DNA of 64,000 bases, taken from the NCBI GenBank assembly GCA_947497985.1, contig CANMIX010000012.1, forward strand, positions 99,533 through 163,532, read 5' to 3'. Origin of the DNA: an uncultured Paracoccaceae bacterium (GTDB lineage Bacteria > Pseudomonadota > Alphaproteobacteria > Rhodobacterales > Rhodobacteraceae). Within the stretch, counting starts at the first letter, position 1. Each line of letters begins with the position of its first letter. Made by a program: the position numbers and the translations under genes. The notes under the pieces are model-generated. The model had not been told where the DNA came from, made no database searches, and was given only the letters and a program-made list of their open reading frames with translations. Positions 44,693 through 53,901 of this stretch are shown here, one piece after another.

Positions 44693-45976
44693 ATGATACG
44701 CAAACTGATGAGTGCCGCACTGGTAACATCTCTGGTCTCTGGACCCGCTGCTGCGGAGCTGGTCTTTCCGGATCTGAGCTATCGCACCGGACCCTATGCA
44801 GCGGGCGGGGTGCCGTTTTCAGACGGATACAACGACTATTTCACGTTGGTGAACGAACGCGACGGCGGCATTGGCGGCGTCAAGGCGCAGGTGATCGAAT
44901 GTGAGACCGGCTATAACACCGAAAAAGGCGTCGAGTGTTATGAGGCGACCAAGGACAAAGGCGCATTGATCTATCAACCCTTGTCCACAGGCATCACCTA
45001 TCAGCTGATCCCCAAGGTCACCGCAGACGGTATCCCGCTACACACCATGGGATATGGTCGGACCTCGGCGGCAAATGGCAAAGTGTTCAGCCATGTGTTC
45101 AACTATCCGGCCAATTACTGGAACGGTGCGTCGGGCGTGATCAACCATCTGTTGGATGAAAACGAGGGTGATCTGTCGGGTAAGAAGATTTCACTGGTCT
45201 ATCACAACTCGGCCTATGGCAAGGAGCCGATCCGTACGCTGGAAGAGCTGTCAGACAAACATGGGTTTGAGCTGAAATTGCTGCCGGTGGATCATCCAGG
45301 TCAGGAACAGAAATCCCAATGGTTGCAGGTCCGTCGCGATCGCCCGGACTATGTCGTCATGTGGGGGTGGGGCGTAATGAACCAGGTCGCCATTCAAGAG
45401 GCCGCCAACATCCGTTTCCCGATGGAGAATTTCATTGGGGTCTGGTGGTCCGGCGCGGAGCATGATGTCCAGGCCGCAGGTGCCAAAGCCAACGGCTACA
45501 AGGCCGTGACCTTCCACAATGTCGGCGATGATTTCCCGGTGTTCGACGACATGCAGAAATATGTGGTCGATGCAGGGCTGGCAGCCGGTGCCGGTGATAA
45601 CGTGGGCAAGGTTCTGTACAATCGCGGTATGTATGCAGCGATGCTGGCGGTTGAGGCTGCCAAGACCGCCCAAGACATGCACGGCGTGGCTGATATCACA
45701 GCCGCAATGATGCGCGACGGGATGGAGGCGCTGGTGATCGACGAGGCCAAGATGGCGGGCCTTGGCATGCCGAACTTTGGTCCAACCTTCAATGTGTCTT
45801 GTGAAAACCACGGTGGCCTTGGGCTGGTTGGGGTGACCCAATGGGATGCGGAAAATCAGACATGGTCGTTGATCTCAGACTTCAAAGAGACCGACGGCGA
45901 CGTGATCAACGCGCTGATCACCGAAGATTCCACCGCCTTTGCAAGCGAAAACAACATCTCGCAACGCTGCGAATAA
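44693..45976 (+). CDS. ABC transporter substrate-binding protein (LivJ-like)
   Basis: Periplasmic binding protein of 427 residues with a Sec signal peptide (MIRKLMSAALVTSLVSG, cleavage near PAAAE). The mature part shows the type I leucine-binding fold: GVPFSDGYNDYFTLVNERDGGIGG, CETGYNTEKGVECYEATKDKG and FELKLLPVDHPGQEQKSQWLQ. It is longer than LivJ/K and of the group linked to aromatic or organic-acid uptake; the ligand is not known. Start ATG 44693 follows GGAGGA by 9 bases. Dominant extracellular component of the operon. Confidence 0.9.
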   Translation: MIRKLMSAALVTSLVSGPAAAELVFPDLSYRTGPYAAGGVPFSDGYNDYFTLVNERDGGIGGVKAQVIECETGYNTEKGVECYEATKDKGALIYQPLSTGITYQLIPKVTADGIPLHTMGYGRTSAANGKVFSHVFNYPANYWNGASGVINHLLDENEGDLSGKKISLVYHNSAYGKEPIRTLEELSDKHGFELKLLPVDHPGQEQKSQWLQVRRDRPDYVVMWGWGVMNQVAIQEAANIRFPMENFIGVWWSGAEHDVQAAGAKANGYKAVTFHNVGDDFPVFDDMQKYVVDAGLAAGAGDNVGKVLYNRGMYAAMLAVEAAKTAQDMHGVADITAAMMRDGMEALVIDEAKMAGLGMPNFGPTFNVSCENHGGLGLVGVTQWDAENQTWSLISDFKETDGDVINALITEDSTAFASENNISQRCE

Positions 45977-46030
45977 CCATCACCCCTGGCTGGACAAACT
46001 GGCCGGGGGATCAAGACCCGAGGAGGACAC

Positions 46031-46903
46031 ATGTTGGACTTGGCAAAAGCTGAAGACGGGGCAAAAGCCGAAGACGAGGCACATGCTGACGGTGGCGCAC
46101 AGGCTTCGTTGCTGGAAGTGAACAATATCGAAGTGATCTACAACCATGTGATCCTGGTGTTGAAGGGTGTCAGCCTGTCGGTGCCCAAGGGCGGAATTAC
46201 GGCCTTGTTGGGCGGCAACGGTGCAGGCAAAACCACCACGCTGAAGGCAATTTCCAACCTGTTGCAGTCCGAACGGGGTGAGGTGACCAAAGGGACGGTG
46301 AACTATCACGGTCAAAGCGTTCACCAGCTGGATCCGGCGGCCTTGGTCAAACGGGGCGTGGTTCAGGTGATGGAAGGCCGACACTGTTTTGAGCATCTGA
46401 CGGTTGAGGAAAACCTGCTGGCCGGGGCCTATACCCGCAGCGACAGCGCGGCCGAGGTGAAGCGCGATCTTGAGATGGTCTATTCCTATTTCCCACGTCT
46501 GAAAGAGCGTCGCAAAAGCCAGGCGGGATATACCTCTGGCGGGGAACAGCAGATGGTGGCCATGGGGCGTGCCTTGATGAGCAGACCGGAAACCATCCTG
46601 TTGGATGAACCGTCCATGGGTCTGGCGCCGCAATTGGTCGAGCAGATCTTTGAAATTGTTAAAGCCGTGAACGAACAGGAAGGCGTGACCTTCCTGCTGG
46701 CCGAGCAGAACACCAGCGTGGCGCTGCGTTACGCGCATTACGGCTACATCCTGGAATCGGGGCGCGTGGTGATGGATGGCCCAGCCGCCGAGCTGCGGGA
46801 AAACCCGGACGTCAAAGAATTTTACCTCGGCATGTCCGAGGAAGGCCGCAAAAGCTTCCGTGATGTGCGGTCGTATCGGCGGCGCAAACGGTGGTTGAGT
46901 TGA
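46031..46903 (+). CDS. Branched-chain-type ABC transporter ATPase (LivF)
   Basis: Second cytoplasmic ATPase, 290 residues. An acidic low-complexity N-terminal tail (about residues 1-25, EDGAKAEDEAHADGG) precedes Walker A GGNGAGKTT, signature TSGGEQQMVAMGRAL and Walker B ILLDEPSMGLAP. The AEQNTSVAL switch region is typical of LivF. GAGGAGG precedes the ATG. The C-terminus extends about 40 residues past the usual LivF end. Confidence 0.93.
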   Translation: MLDLAKAEDGAKAEDEAHADGGAQASLLEVNNIEVIYNHVILVLKGVSLSVPKGGITALLGGNGAGKTTTLKAISNLLQSERGEVTKGTVNYHGQSVHQLDPAALVKRGVVQVMEGRHCFEHLTVEENLLAGAYTRSDSAAEVKRDLEMVYSYFPRLKERRKSQAGYTSGGEQQMVAMGRALMSRPETILLDEPSMGLAPQLVEQIFEIVKAVNEQEGVTFLLAEQNTSVALRYAHYGYILESGRVVMDGPAAELRENPDVKEFYLGMSEEGRKSFRDVRSYRRRKRWLS

Positions 46904-46917
46904 GGGGGACAAAACGT

Positions 46918-48114
46918 ATGGAATTTTTTGACACGTTGGAAACCCGGTCGAGGGACGCGCGGCAGGCGGATCTTTTGGCAGGGGTGAACCAGCAAATCGC
47001 CCATGTCTGCCAAACACCCGGCGCCTATTTGCAGGATGTGGTGCCGCTGTCGGATCTGTCGGATCTGGCGCGTCTACCTGTGTTGCGCAAAGCGGATCTG
47101 GTGCAGGCTCAAAAGGACAACCCGCCCTTTGGCAATGTGCCCGTCGGCGATATTCTGCACGTGTTTCAATCGCCCGGCCCAATTTATGAACCCGGTGGGA
47201 TCAGCCACGACTGGTGGCGGATGGGACGGTTTTTGCACGCGGCTGGTATTGGGCAGGATGATGTGATCCAGAACTGCTTTGGGTATCACCTGACACCCGC
47301 TGGCATGATTTTTGAAAGCGGTGCGCGGGCAGTTGGAGCGCGGGTCCTGCCCGCAGGCACCGGCCAAACCGAGCTACAGGTGACGGCGGCGCGTGACGTT
47401 GGCGCGACGGCCTATGCGGGGACGCCGGATTACCTGAAAATCATCCTCGACAAGGCCGACAGCATGGGGGTGCAGCTCGGCATTGCCAAAGCGGTGGTCG
47501 GCGGTGGCGCGCTGTTCCCATCGCTGCGACAGGATTATGCGGATCGTGGCATCGCTTGTTTGCAAAGTTATGCCACGGCGGATCTGGGCAATATCGCCTA
47601 TGAAAGCGCGGCGATGGAGGGGATGATTGTCGACGAACATGTGGTCGTCGAGATCGTGACGCCGGGCACCGGCACTCCGGTCGCGGTGGGAGACGTGGGT
47701 GAGGTTGTGGTGACCTCTTTGAACCCGGACTACCCGTTGATCCGTTTTGCGACCGGCGATCTGAGCGCGGTGATGCCGGGGGCATCGCCCTGCGGACGCA
47801 CTAACACCCGGATCAAAGGTTGGATGGGACGTGCAGATCAGACAACCAAGATCAAAGGCATGTTTGTACGGCCCGAACAGGTTGCGGCCCTTGTCGACAA
47901 ACACAGCGAAATCCATCGCGCCCGTGTCATCGCCAGCCGCGAGGGAGAGATGGATCAGATGACGGTGCAGATCGAGGCAGACGGAGGCGATCAGATGCAA
48001 TTTGCACGGTCCGTTGTCGAGGTCCTGAAACTGAAAGGCCAAGTCGAAGTTGTTGGTCCCGGTGTCCTGCCACGTGACGGGTTGGTGATCGAAGATCAGC
48101 GCGTCTATGAATAA
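46918..48114 (+). CDS. PaaK-like AMP-binding protein with altered P-loop
   Basis: A 398-residue protein resembling phenylacetate-CoA ligase in order of motifs: LARLPVLRKADLVQAQ, FESGARAVGARVLPAGTGQTE, AYAGTPDYLKIIL, SYATADLGNIAYES, PLIRFATGDLSAV and GRADQTTKIKGMFV. The usual Ser/Thr/Gly-rich P-loop is replaced by QSPGPIYEPGG, which may impair ATP binding. It closes the Liv operon, starting 14 bases after LivF. It could be a real CoA ligase with a variant loop, or a substrate-binding or regulatory derivative. About 30-40 residues shorter than typical PaaK. Confidence 0.8.
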   Translation: MEFFDTLETRSRDARQADLLAGVNQQIAHVCQTPGAYLQDVVPLSDLSDLARLPVLRKADLVQAQKDNPPFGNVPVGDILHVFQSPGPIYEPGGISHDWWRMGRFLHAAGIGQDDVIQNCFGYHLTPAGMIFESGARAVGARVLPAGTGQTELQVTAARDVGATAYAGTPDYLKIILDKADSMGVQLGIAKAVVGGGALFPSLRQDYADRGIACLQSYATADLGNIAYESAAMEGMIVDEHVVVEIVTPGTGTPVAVGDVGEVVVTSLNPDYPLIRFATGDLSAVMPGASPCGRTNTRIKGWMGRADQTTKIKGMFVRPEQVAALVDKHSEIHRARVIASREGEMDQMTVQIEADGGDQMQFARSVVEVLKLKGQVEVVGPGVLPRDGLVIEDQRVYE

Positions 48115-48260
48115 TGGTTGGCACATGACGGTCCGTTGATCATCGCGTCAACCTGCGACGCTGCAGGGCGGGGTGGCCTGGGGTTTCAGACTGGTATTCC
48201 TGACGATATTGGTAGAAATAGGGTCACCATCTGACACCGGACTGATATCGGGGCACGTGC

Positions 48261-49937
48261 ATGACCGCCACAGAGACCGAAAAGACATATGCGCCGCATG
48301 GGCGCCGTGGTGGCGCGCGGGCAGGGTCTGGCGCGTTCAAGGCCATCGGCCTGGTGATTGCAGCCGCTTGTCTGTTGCCGATGGTAGCGGTTTTGCTGGC
48401 GGCTTTGACCGGCGGCTTTGATGCGGTTGGCCATTTGGCAGAGACGGTTTTGCCCCGCTATGCCGGTACAACGGCGGCGCTGGTTGCCATGGTTGGTATT
48501 GGTACATTTGCCATTGGAGTTGGCGCTGCTTGGCTTGTGACGATGACCCGGTTTCCGGGCGTACGCCTGTTTGAAATGCTCTTGGTGTTGCCGCTGGCCT
48601 TCCCGGCCTATGTGCTGGCCTATGCCTATACACATGTGCTTGATCATCCCGGTATCGTTCAGGCGACTTTGCGTGATGTGACCGGCTGGGGGCCGCGCGA
48701 TTACTGGTTCCCGGAAATCCGATCGCTGCCCGGTGCGGCGGTGATGCTGGTTCTGGTGCTTTACCCTTATGTCTATTTGCTGGCGCGAGCCGCGTTTTTG
48801 CAGCAGACGGCCGGCGCCTTTCTGGCTGCGCGGGCGCTTGGCAATACATCGTTTCAAGCCTTCTGGCGGGTGAGCCTGCCGATGGCGCGCCCGGCCATTG
48901 CCACCGGGGTACTGCTTGCGATCATGGAGACGGTCGCGGATTTTGGTACGGTGTCCTATTTTGGCGTGCAGACCTTTGCCACCGGCATCTACACCAGCTG
49001 GTTTTCCTTGGCGGATCGCACCGGTGCGGCACAGTTGGCGCTGTGCCTGCTGGCGTTTTCGCTGATGCTCTCCGTAGGTGAACGGGTCAGCCGAGGTCGC
49101 GCGCGCTATCACCAGGCGGGCAAGCAACACGCCAAGATGCCCCCGGCCGAGCTGCACGGCCTGCGCCGGATGGCGGCTTGGGTTTTATGCGGCCTGCCGA
49201 TCTTGCTTGGATTTGCGCTACCCGTTGTCATCCTGGTCAATATGGGGCTCGATTCAGAACAAAACCTGCTGAGCCGCCGCTATGTGCGTTTTATCCAGAA
49301 CTCGCTGACTTTGGCGGGGACGGCTGCGTTGATCACCGTGGTCGCAGCTGTCTGTTTGGGCGTGTACCAGCGGCTGCAACCGGGGCGCATGTCCGCTGCG
49401 GCCTCTTATGTTGCGCGCCTGGGCTATGCAGTCCCAGGTGGCGTGATTGCCGTTGGGCTAATGGTGCCTTTTGCCGCCTTTGACAATGCGCTGGATGCCT
49501 GGATGCGGGCGACGTTTGATATTCGCACCGGGCTTTTGGTGACGGGATCGATCTGGCTGTTGGTTGCGGCCTATATGGTGCGGTTTCTGTCCGCTGCGCT
49601 TGGCGCCTATGAAGGGGGGCAGTCGACAGTGCATGCCAATATGGATGCGGCTGCGCGCTCATTGGGGCAGTCTCCTATGGGGCTGTTGCGGCGGGTGCAT
49701 TTGCCCTTGTTGACGCCCAGTCTGCTGACCGCCCTGTTGATCGTCTTTGTCGATGTGATGAAAGAGCTGCCGGCGACTTTGATTATGCGCCCGTTCAACT
49801 ATGACACGCTGGCGGTGCAGGCCTATCGGCTGGCGTCGGACGAGCGGCTGGAAGGCGCGGCCGTGCCGTCGCTGGTGATCGTCGCCGTGGGGCTGATCCC
49901 AGTCATTCTGATCTGCCGCCAGGTTGGGCGTCGCTGA
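48261..49937 (+). CDS. fbpB: Ferric iron ABC transporter permease (FbpB-like)
   Basis: Inner-membrane permease of 558 residues with about twelve hydrophobic segments arranged as two BPD-transport domains, as in FbpB. EAA-like loops read GAFLAARALGNTSFQAFWRVSLPMARPAI and AAARSLGQSPMGLLRRVHLPLLTPS, one in each half. GGGGCA precedes the ATG. It runs convergently toward fbpA rather than following it, and no fbpC ATPase gene is adjacent in the window. Confidence 0.92.
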   Translation: MTATETEKTYAPHGRRGGARAGSGAFKAIGLVIAAACLLPMVAVLLAALTGGFDAVGHLAETVLPRYAGTTAALVAMVGIGTFAIGVGAAWLVTMTRFPGVRLFEMLLVLPLAFPAYVLAYAYTHVLDHPGIVQATLRDVTGWGPRDYWFPEIRSLPGAAVMLVLVLYPYVYLLARAAFLQQTAGAFLAARALGNTSFQAFWRVSLPMARPAIATGVLLAIMETVADFGTVSYFGVQTFATGIYTSWFSLADRTGAAQLALCLLAFSLMLSVGERVSRGRARYHQAGKQHAKMPPAELHGLRRMAAWVLCGLPILLGFALPVVILVNMGLDSEQNLLSRRYVRFIQNSLTLAGTAALITVVAAVCLGVYQRLQPGRMSAAASYVARLGYAVPGGVIAVGLMVPFAAFDNALDAWMRATFDIRTGLLVTGSIWLLVAAYMVRFLSAALGAYEGGQSTVHANMDAAARSLGQSPMGLLRRVHLPLLTPSLLTALLIVFVDVMKELPATLIMRPFNYDTLAVQAYRLASDERLEGAAVPSLVIVAVGLIPVILICRQVGRR

Positions 49938-49961
49938 AAATTTTCAAACGTTAGACATGAA

Positions 49962-49987
49962 AAAGGCGCGGGATGAACCGCGCCTTT
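49962..49987. terminator. Bidirectional terminator between fbpB and fbpA
   Basis: AAAGGCGCGG-GATGAA-CCGCGCCTTT is a perfect 10-bp stem between the convergent genes. On the minus strand it is followed by five U residues, so it is a good terminator for fbpA. On the plus strand the U tract is short. Confidence 0.85.
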
Positions 49988-50011
49988 CACTGGGGAACTG
50001 TAGGAAGTGGA

Positions 50012-51028
50012 TTACTTCCAGTTCACCTCATTAAAGATCTTCTGCGCGGTGGGGATGTTTTTCGCCACGTCCGACAGAACGACGTCGTCCGCTTTGAACT
50101 CACCCAATTTGGCAACACTCGGAGCCAGTTCTACACCAGCCACAACCGGGAACTCATCGTTGCCGTTTGAGAAATACTGCTGCGCCGAGTCAGAGGCGAG
50201 GTATTCGAGGAATTTAACCGCGTTGTCTTTGTTCGGGGCATGCGCCGCGATGCCAGCGCCGGACAGGTTCATGTGCGCACCTTCGGCGTCTTGCGAGGGG
50301 AAGGTCCAACCGATTGTATCGATGCTATCGGATACGCCTTTGACCTCTTTGCGGATCGCGCGGGCAAAGTAATATGTGTTGGAAACCGCGATTTCGCATT
50401 CGCCAGAGACGATGCCACGCAGCTGATCGGTGTCGCCACCTTGAGGGTCACGCGCCATGTTGGCCACGATACCTGCAGCCCAGTCTTTGGCGACCTCTTC
50501 ACCGTGGTGCGTCACGATCGAAGCCAGCAGGGTCTGGTTATAGGTGTTGGTGGAGGAGCGGATGCAGACCTGCCCTTTGTATTCCGGCTTGGCCAGATCC
50601 AGATAGGTGGCAGGCGCGGTTGCGACGTCTGCTTTGTCAAAGAAGATGATGCGCGAACGTTGGGAGAAGCCGAACCATTGGTTGTCGGCGTCTTGCAGGT
50701 TGGCAGGGATCTTGTCTTCCAGCACAGGGCTGTCGATGGATTGCAACACACCAGCGTTCTTGGCACGTGCCAGACGCGAGGTGTCAACGGTCAGCAGGAT
50801 GTCCGCAGGAGAGTTCGCACCTTCGGCTTCGAGGCGGGCCAGCAGTTCATCCGCTTTGCCTTCGATCCGGTTGATCGTGATGCCGGTGGCCTCTTCAAAA
50901 TCGGAATAGAGACGTTCGTCCGTGTCGTAATGGCGTGACGAATAAAGGTTCAGCTCGCCTTCGGCTGCGGCGGTGGTTGCGACGGCGGCGGTCAGTGCGC
51001 CCAGGAAAATCGATTTTGTGGTCATCAT
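50012..51028 (-). CDS. fbpA: Ferric iron ABC transporter substrate-binding protein (FbpA-like)
   Basis: Periplasmic iron-binding protein of 338 residues with a Sec signal peptide (about residues 1-22, ending AAA). It has the transferrin-like features of FbpA: LNLYSSRHYDTDERLYSDFEEATGI near the N-terminus and the paired tyrosines in AVSNTYYFAR that bind Fe3+. The ATG at 51028 (or the adjacent one at 51025) gives the normal signal peptide. It is transcribed alone, opposite to fbpB. I saw no clear Fur/Irr-type box in the 150 bases upstream. Confidence 0.93.
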   Translation of the reverse strand: MMTTKSIFLGALTAAVATTAAAEGELNLYSSRHYDTDERLYSDFEEATGITINRIEGKADELLARLEAEGANSPADILLTVDTSRLARAKNAGVLQSIDSPVLEDKIPANLQDADNQWFGFSQRSRIIFFDKADVATAPATYLDLAKPEYKGQVCIRSSTNTYNQTLLASIVTHHGEEVAKDWAAGIVANMARDPQGGDTDQLRGIVSGECEIAVSNTYYFARAIRKEVKGVSDSIDTIGWTFPSQDAEGAHMNLSGAGIAAHAPNKDNAVKFLEYLASDSAQQYFSNGNDEFPVVAGVELAPSVAKLGEFKADDVVLSDVAKNIPTAQKIFNEVNWK

Positions 51029-51180
51029 TATATGCGTCCCGTATTCGGATGAATTCTGGCGGGCCCTTAACCCGACTGAAAACGTCAATTAAAGGTTTTG
51101 GCGAGAGATGCAAATAAAATCCAACAATAACACTCGGGAAATTGAAGTGCGCTTTGTCGCAGTTGTGTGATGCAAAACAA

Positions 51181-51210
51181 AAAAGACCGCATCTGGTGAT
51201 GCGGTCTTTT
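51181..51210 (-). terminator. Intrinsic terminator after rpmJ
   Basis: AAAAGACCGCATC-TGGT-GATGCGGTCTTTT is a perfect 13-bp stem with a four-base loop. On the minus strand the 3' edge continues as TTTTTTG, a strong U tract, 22 bases past the rpmJ stop. Confidence 0.92.
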
Positions 51211-51231
51211 TAAAATTCCGTAGCGTCGATC

Positions 51232-51357
51232 TTAACCCTGGCGCGCTTTAAACTTGCGCTGAGTTTTATTGATCACATAGACGCGGCCCTTGCGACGCAC
51301 AACGCGGCAATCACGGTGCCGGTTCTTGAGCGAGCGGAGCGAGTTCTTGACCTTCAT
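51232..51357 (-). CDS. rpmJ: 50S ribosomal protein L36
   Basis: A short gene for 41 residues beginning [17 protein letters not shown], with [28 protein letters not shown] basic C-terminal half. This matches the longer L36 isoform common in alphaproteobacteria. It lacks the full zinc-binding Cys set, having a single Cys. AGGAGAG precedes the ATG at 51357, and a perfect terminator follows the TAA at 51232. Confidence 0.96.
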   Translation of the reverse strand: MKVKNSLRSLKNRHRDCRVVRRKGRVYVINKTQRKFKARQG

Positions 51358-51444
51358 GGCCTCTCTCCTGTTCCTGCGGCGCGCGAACCAGCGCCTGGGT
51401 TGACGGGTGTCGTGATCTGAGATCAGATCATAACAATGAAATCA

Positions 51445-51519
51445 TGGTGGGCGATACAAGGTTCGAACTTGTGACCCCTTCGATGTCAACGAAGTGCTCT
51501 ACCACTGAGCTAATCGCCC
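51445..51519 (-). tRNA. tRNA-Val (anticodon GAC)
   Basis: A 75-base cloverleaf on the minus strand including the encoded CCA. The acceptor GGGCGAT pairs with ATCGCCC. The D-arm is GCTCAGTGGTAGAGC, the anticodon arm CTTCG-TTGACAT-CGAAG gives GAC, and the T-arm is ACAAG-TTCGAAC-CTTGT. All stems pair. Confidence 0.97.
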
Positions 51520-51677
51520 CTGATTACCTGCGTTTCACTTGCCCCTTAAAAGGAAAGGGGCGCGGAGATCCGCGCCGGTGAAGGGGTCTATAATAAGAGT
51601 CGCTGTAGGGTGCAAGAGCTTTTGGCAAAGGAAATTCCGGTCTAAGGTGTTTCTTGTAACAAATTTTCGGAGTCGGA

Positions 51678-52538
51678 ATGACGGATACAGCTTTTCGTTT
51701 GGAGATGCCGCGCGTTCTGCGTTCCGGGGTGGTCTTTGCCTCCCCGCACAGTGGCGATCACTACCAGGAAAGCTTTTTGAGCCAATCTGTTCTGGATAAC
51801 TTGCAGATTCGCAGCTCGGCCGATGCATATGTGGACCAATTGTTTGGCGCTGCACCGCGTTTGGGGGCGCCATTGTTGGCAGCCACAGCGCCGCGCGCCT
51901 ATGTGGATTTGAATCGTGCGCCTGATGAATTGGATCCGGCGCTGATTCTTGATGTTCAAAAAAAGGGGCAGAATCCGCGCATTGCTTCTGGTCTTGGGGT
52001 GATTCCACGGGTGGTTGCCAATGGGCGGGCGATTTATTCGGGAAAACTTCCCAAGAAGGAAGCAGAACGGCGGCTGGATAAATATTGGCACCCTTACCAC
52101 ACGCAGCTCCACCATTTGTTGTCGCGGGGGAGGCGCAAGTTTGGCGCCTCCGTTCTGATCGATTGCCATTCGATGCCCCATGAAGCCGTGGGTGAGCCGC
52201 ACCTGCGCAATGCGCGAAAACCCGAGGTCGTGTTGGGCGATCGGTTTGGGGCGGCCTGTAGTGGTGAGGTTATGGAGCAGGTCGAGGCTGCTTTTGTGCG
52301 CGCGGGACTAACGGTTGCGCGCAATGCGCCGTTTGCAGGTGCGTATATCACCCAGACCTATGGGCGTCCGTCCCATAATCAACACGCCATTCAGGTAGAG
52401 ATCGACCGGTCCCTTTATATGGATGAGCACAAGATCGAACCCCACGATGGGTTTGATGTCTTGCGCAAAATTTTGGTCGAGGTGACGGCCGAGCTGATTG
52501 GCATGGGCCTGGAGCAACGTCCAATAGCGGCGGAATAA
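51678..52538 (+). CDS. N-formylglutamate amidohydrolase family protein
   Basis: A 286-residue zinc-dependent hydrolase of the FGase family. It carries FASPHSGDHY near the N-terminus (metal His), AYVDLNRAPDELDP, LIDCHSMPHEAVG with another metal-binding His, and YITQTYGRPSHNQHAIQVEIDRSLYMDE, the terminal signature. It would cleave N-formylglutamate to formate and glutamate, the last step of one histidine degradation route, though no hut genes are adjacent. GGAG precedes the ATG. Confidence 0.9.
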   Translation: MTDTAFRLEMPRVLRSGVVFASPHSGDHYQESFLSQSVLDNLQIRSSADAYVDQLFGAAPRLGAPLLAATAPRAYVDLNRAPDELDPALILDVQKKGQNPRIASGLGVIPRVVANGRAIYSGKLPKKEAERRLDKYWHPYHTQLHHLLSRGRRKFGASVLIDCHSMPHEAVGEPHLRNARKPEVVLGDRFGAACSGEVMEQVEAAFVRAGLTVARNAPFAGAYITQTYGRPSHNQHAIQVEIDRSLYMDEHKIEPHDGFDVLRKILVEVTAELIGMGLEQRPIAAE

Positions 52539-52564
52539 GGACGCAATGGGCGACCACGGTTGCC

Positions 52565-53818
52565 CTAGCGCAAAGCGCGGCCTTTCAGAATCGCACCGTC
52601 GCCGAATTTCTGGCGGATTTTGTCTGCCGCACGTTCCACATCGGCGCGTTGACCGGCTTGTGGATCCAAAAGGTCACCGGTCATATCGGCCTGCGAATCC
52701 GGTACCAGATCTGAAATCCCACACCCAATCAGACGAAACGGTCCTTCATCTACCGCGTGGTCCAACAATTCACGTGCGGTGCGGTAAATCTGATCCGCAA
52801 TCTGCGTCGCGCTCCGCAAAGAGATGCGGCGGGTCAACGAAGAATGATTGGCGCGTTTCAGTTTCAACGTCACCACGCGACCTGCCAGGGATCTTGCCTT
52901 TGCCCGATCTGCGACCTTTTCCGCCAGACGCCACAGATGACCGTCCAAAACCTTGAGGTTCTGGGTGTCCTCAAAGAATGTGGTTTCGTTTGAGATGGAT
53001 TTCATCGGGGTGCGCGATGACACCCGCCGCCGGTCCTGTCCGCGGGCCAGGTGATACAGGCGATCGCCCATGCTGCCGAAACGGTTGATCAGATCCTGCT
53101 GCTCCCAACGCAGCAGATCGTTGAAGGTGCGAATTCCGGCCTTGTCCAAGGATTCTTGTGCAGCGGGCCCGATACCCCAGATCAACCGGACGGGTTTCTC
53201 GCGCAGGAAATCCTGCGTCTCTCCTTTGCCAATCACCGAAAATCCACGCGGTTTGTCGAGGTCTGATGCGACCTTGGCCAGGAATTTATTGTGGCTAAGC
53301 CCGATAGAGCCGGTAATGCCCAGCTCATCCTTCATCCGTTTGACCAGCCGCGCCAACATAACGGCAGGAGGCGCGCCGTGCAGTTTTTCGGTGCCGGTCA
53401 GATCCATAAAAGCCTCATCCAGCGACAGGGGTTCGACCACGGGTGTTAATTCGTCCATCATTGCGCGCACTTGGCGGCTGACTTCGACATAGGCGCTCAT
53501 CCGGGGTTTCACCACAACTGCATCGGGGCAAAGTTTGAGCGCCTGAAACATCGGCATGGCCGAGCGTACGCCGCGAATGCGCGCGAGGTAACAGGCGGTG
53601 GACACCACGCCGCGTTTTGCACCGCCGACAATCACCGGTTTATCGGCAAGCTCTGGATTGTCGCGTTTCTCGACGCTGGCAAAAAACGCATCACAGTCCA
53701 TATGGGCGATTGTGAGGTCAAACAGCTCTTCATGTGCAAGGACCCGCGGGCTGCGGCACTTGGGGCAGCGGCGGGCGGGAGCGATCAAGCTCAAACATTC
53801 GCGGCAAAGGGCGTGCAT
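52565..53818 (-). CDS. dinB: DNA polymerase IV with N-terminal zinc ribbon
   Basis: Y-family translesion polymerase of 417 residues. The catalytic core has AHMDCDAFFASVE, PLSLDEAFMDLTG and SIGLSHNKFLAKVASD, followed by helix-hairpin-helix (IWGIGPAAQESLDKAG) and a little-finger domain. Before it lies a short module, MHALCRECLSL...CPKCRSPR, with Cys5, Cys8, Cys18 and Cys21 arranged as a rubredoxin-like zinc ribbon that E. coli DinB does not have. I do not see a C-terminal beta-clamp motif with certainty. It diverges from the Nudix gene and is convergent with the amidohydrolase. Confidence 0.93.
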   Translation of the reverse strand: MHALCRECLSLIAPARRCPKCRSPRVLAHEELFDLTIAHMDCDAFFASVEKRDNPELADKPVIVGGAKRGVVSTACYLARIRGVRSAMPMFQALKLCPDAVVVKPRMSAYVEVSRQVRAMMDELTPVVEPLSLDEAFMDLTGTEKLHGAPPAVMLARLVKRMKDELGITGSIGLSHNKFLAKVASDLDKPRGFSVIGKGETQDFLREKPVRLIWGIGPAAQESLDKAGIRTFNDLLRWEQQDLINRFGSMGDRLYHLARGQDRRRVSSRTPMKSISNETTFFEDTQNLKVLDGHLWRLAEKVADRAKARSLAGRVVTLKLKRANHSSLTRRISLRSATQIADQIYRTARELLDHAVDEGPFRLIGCGISDLVPDSQADMTGDLLDPQAGQRADVERAADKIRQKFGDGAILKGRALR

Positions 53819-53901
53819 CGGGTCTGCTGTCGGTTGCGGGATCCAGGATCACATCCTATCTATCTACCACAGAAATGTCTTTAGCGATTACAGGGGCAGA
53901 G

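Noticed and set aside
45980..47182. 400-codon minus-strand frame opposite livF and the PaaK-like gene
   Set aside because: Antisense shadow across two recognised genes; Pro/Arg/His-rich composition and no recognisable motif.
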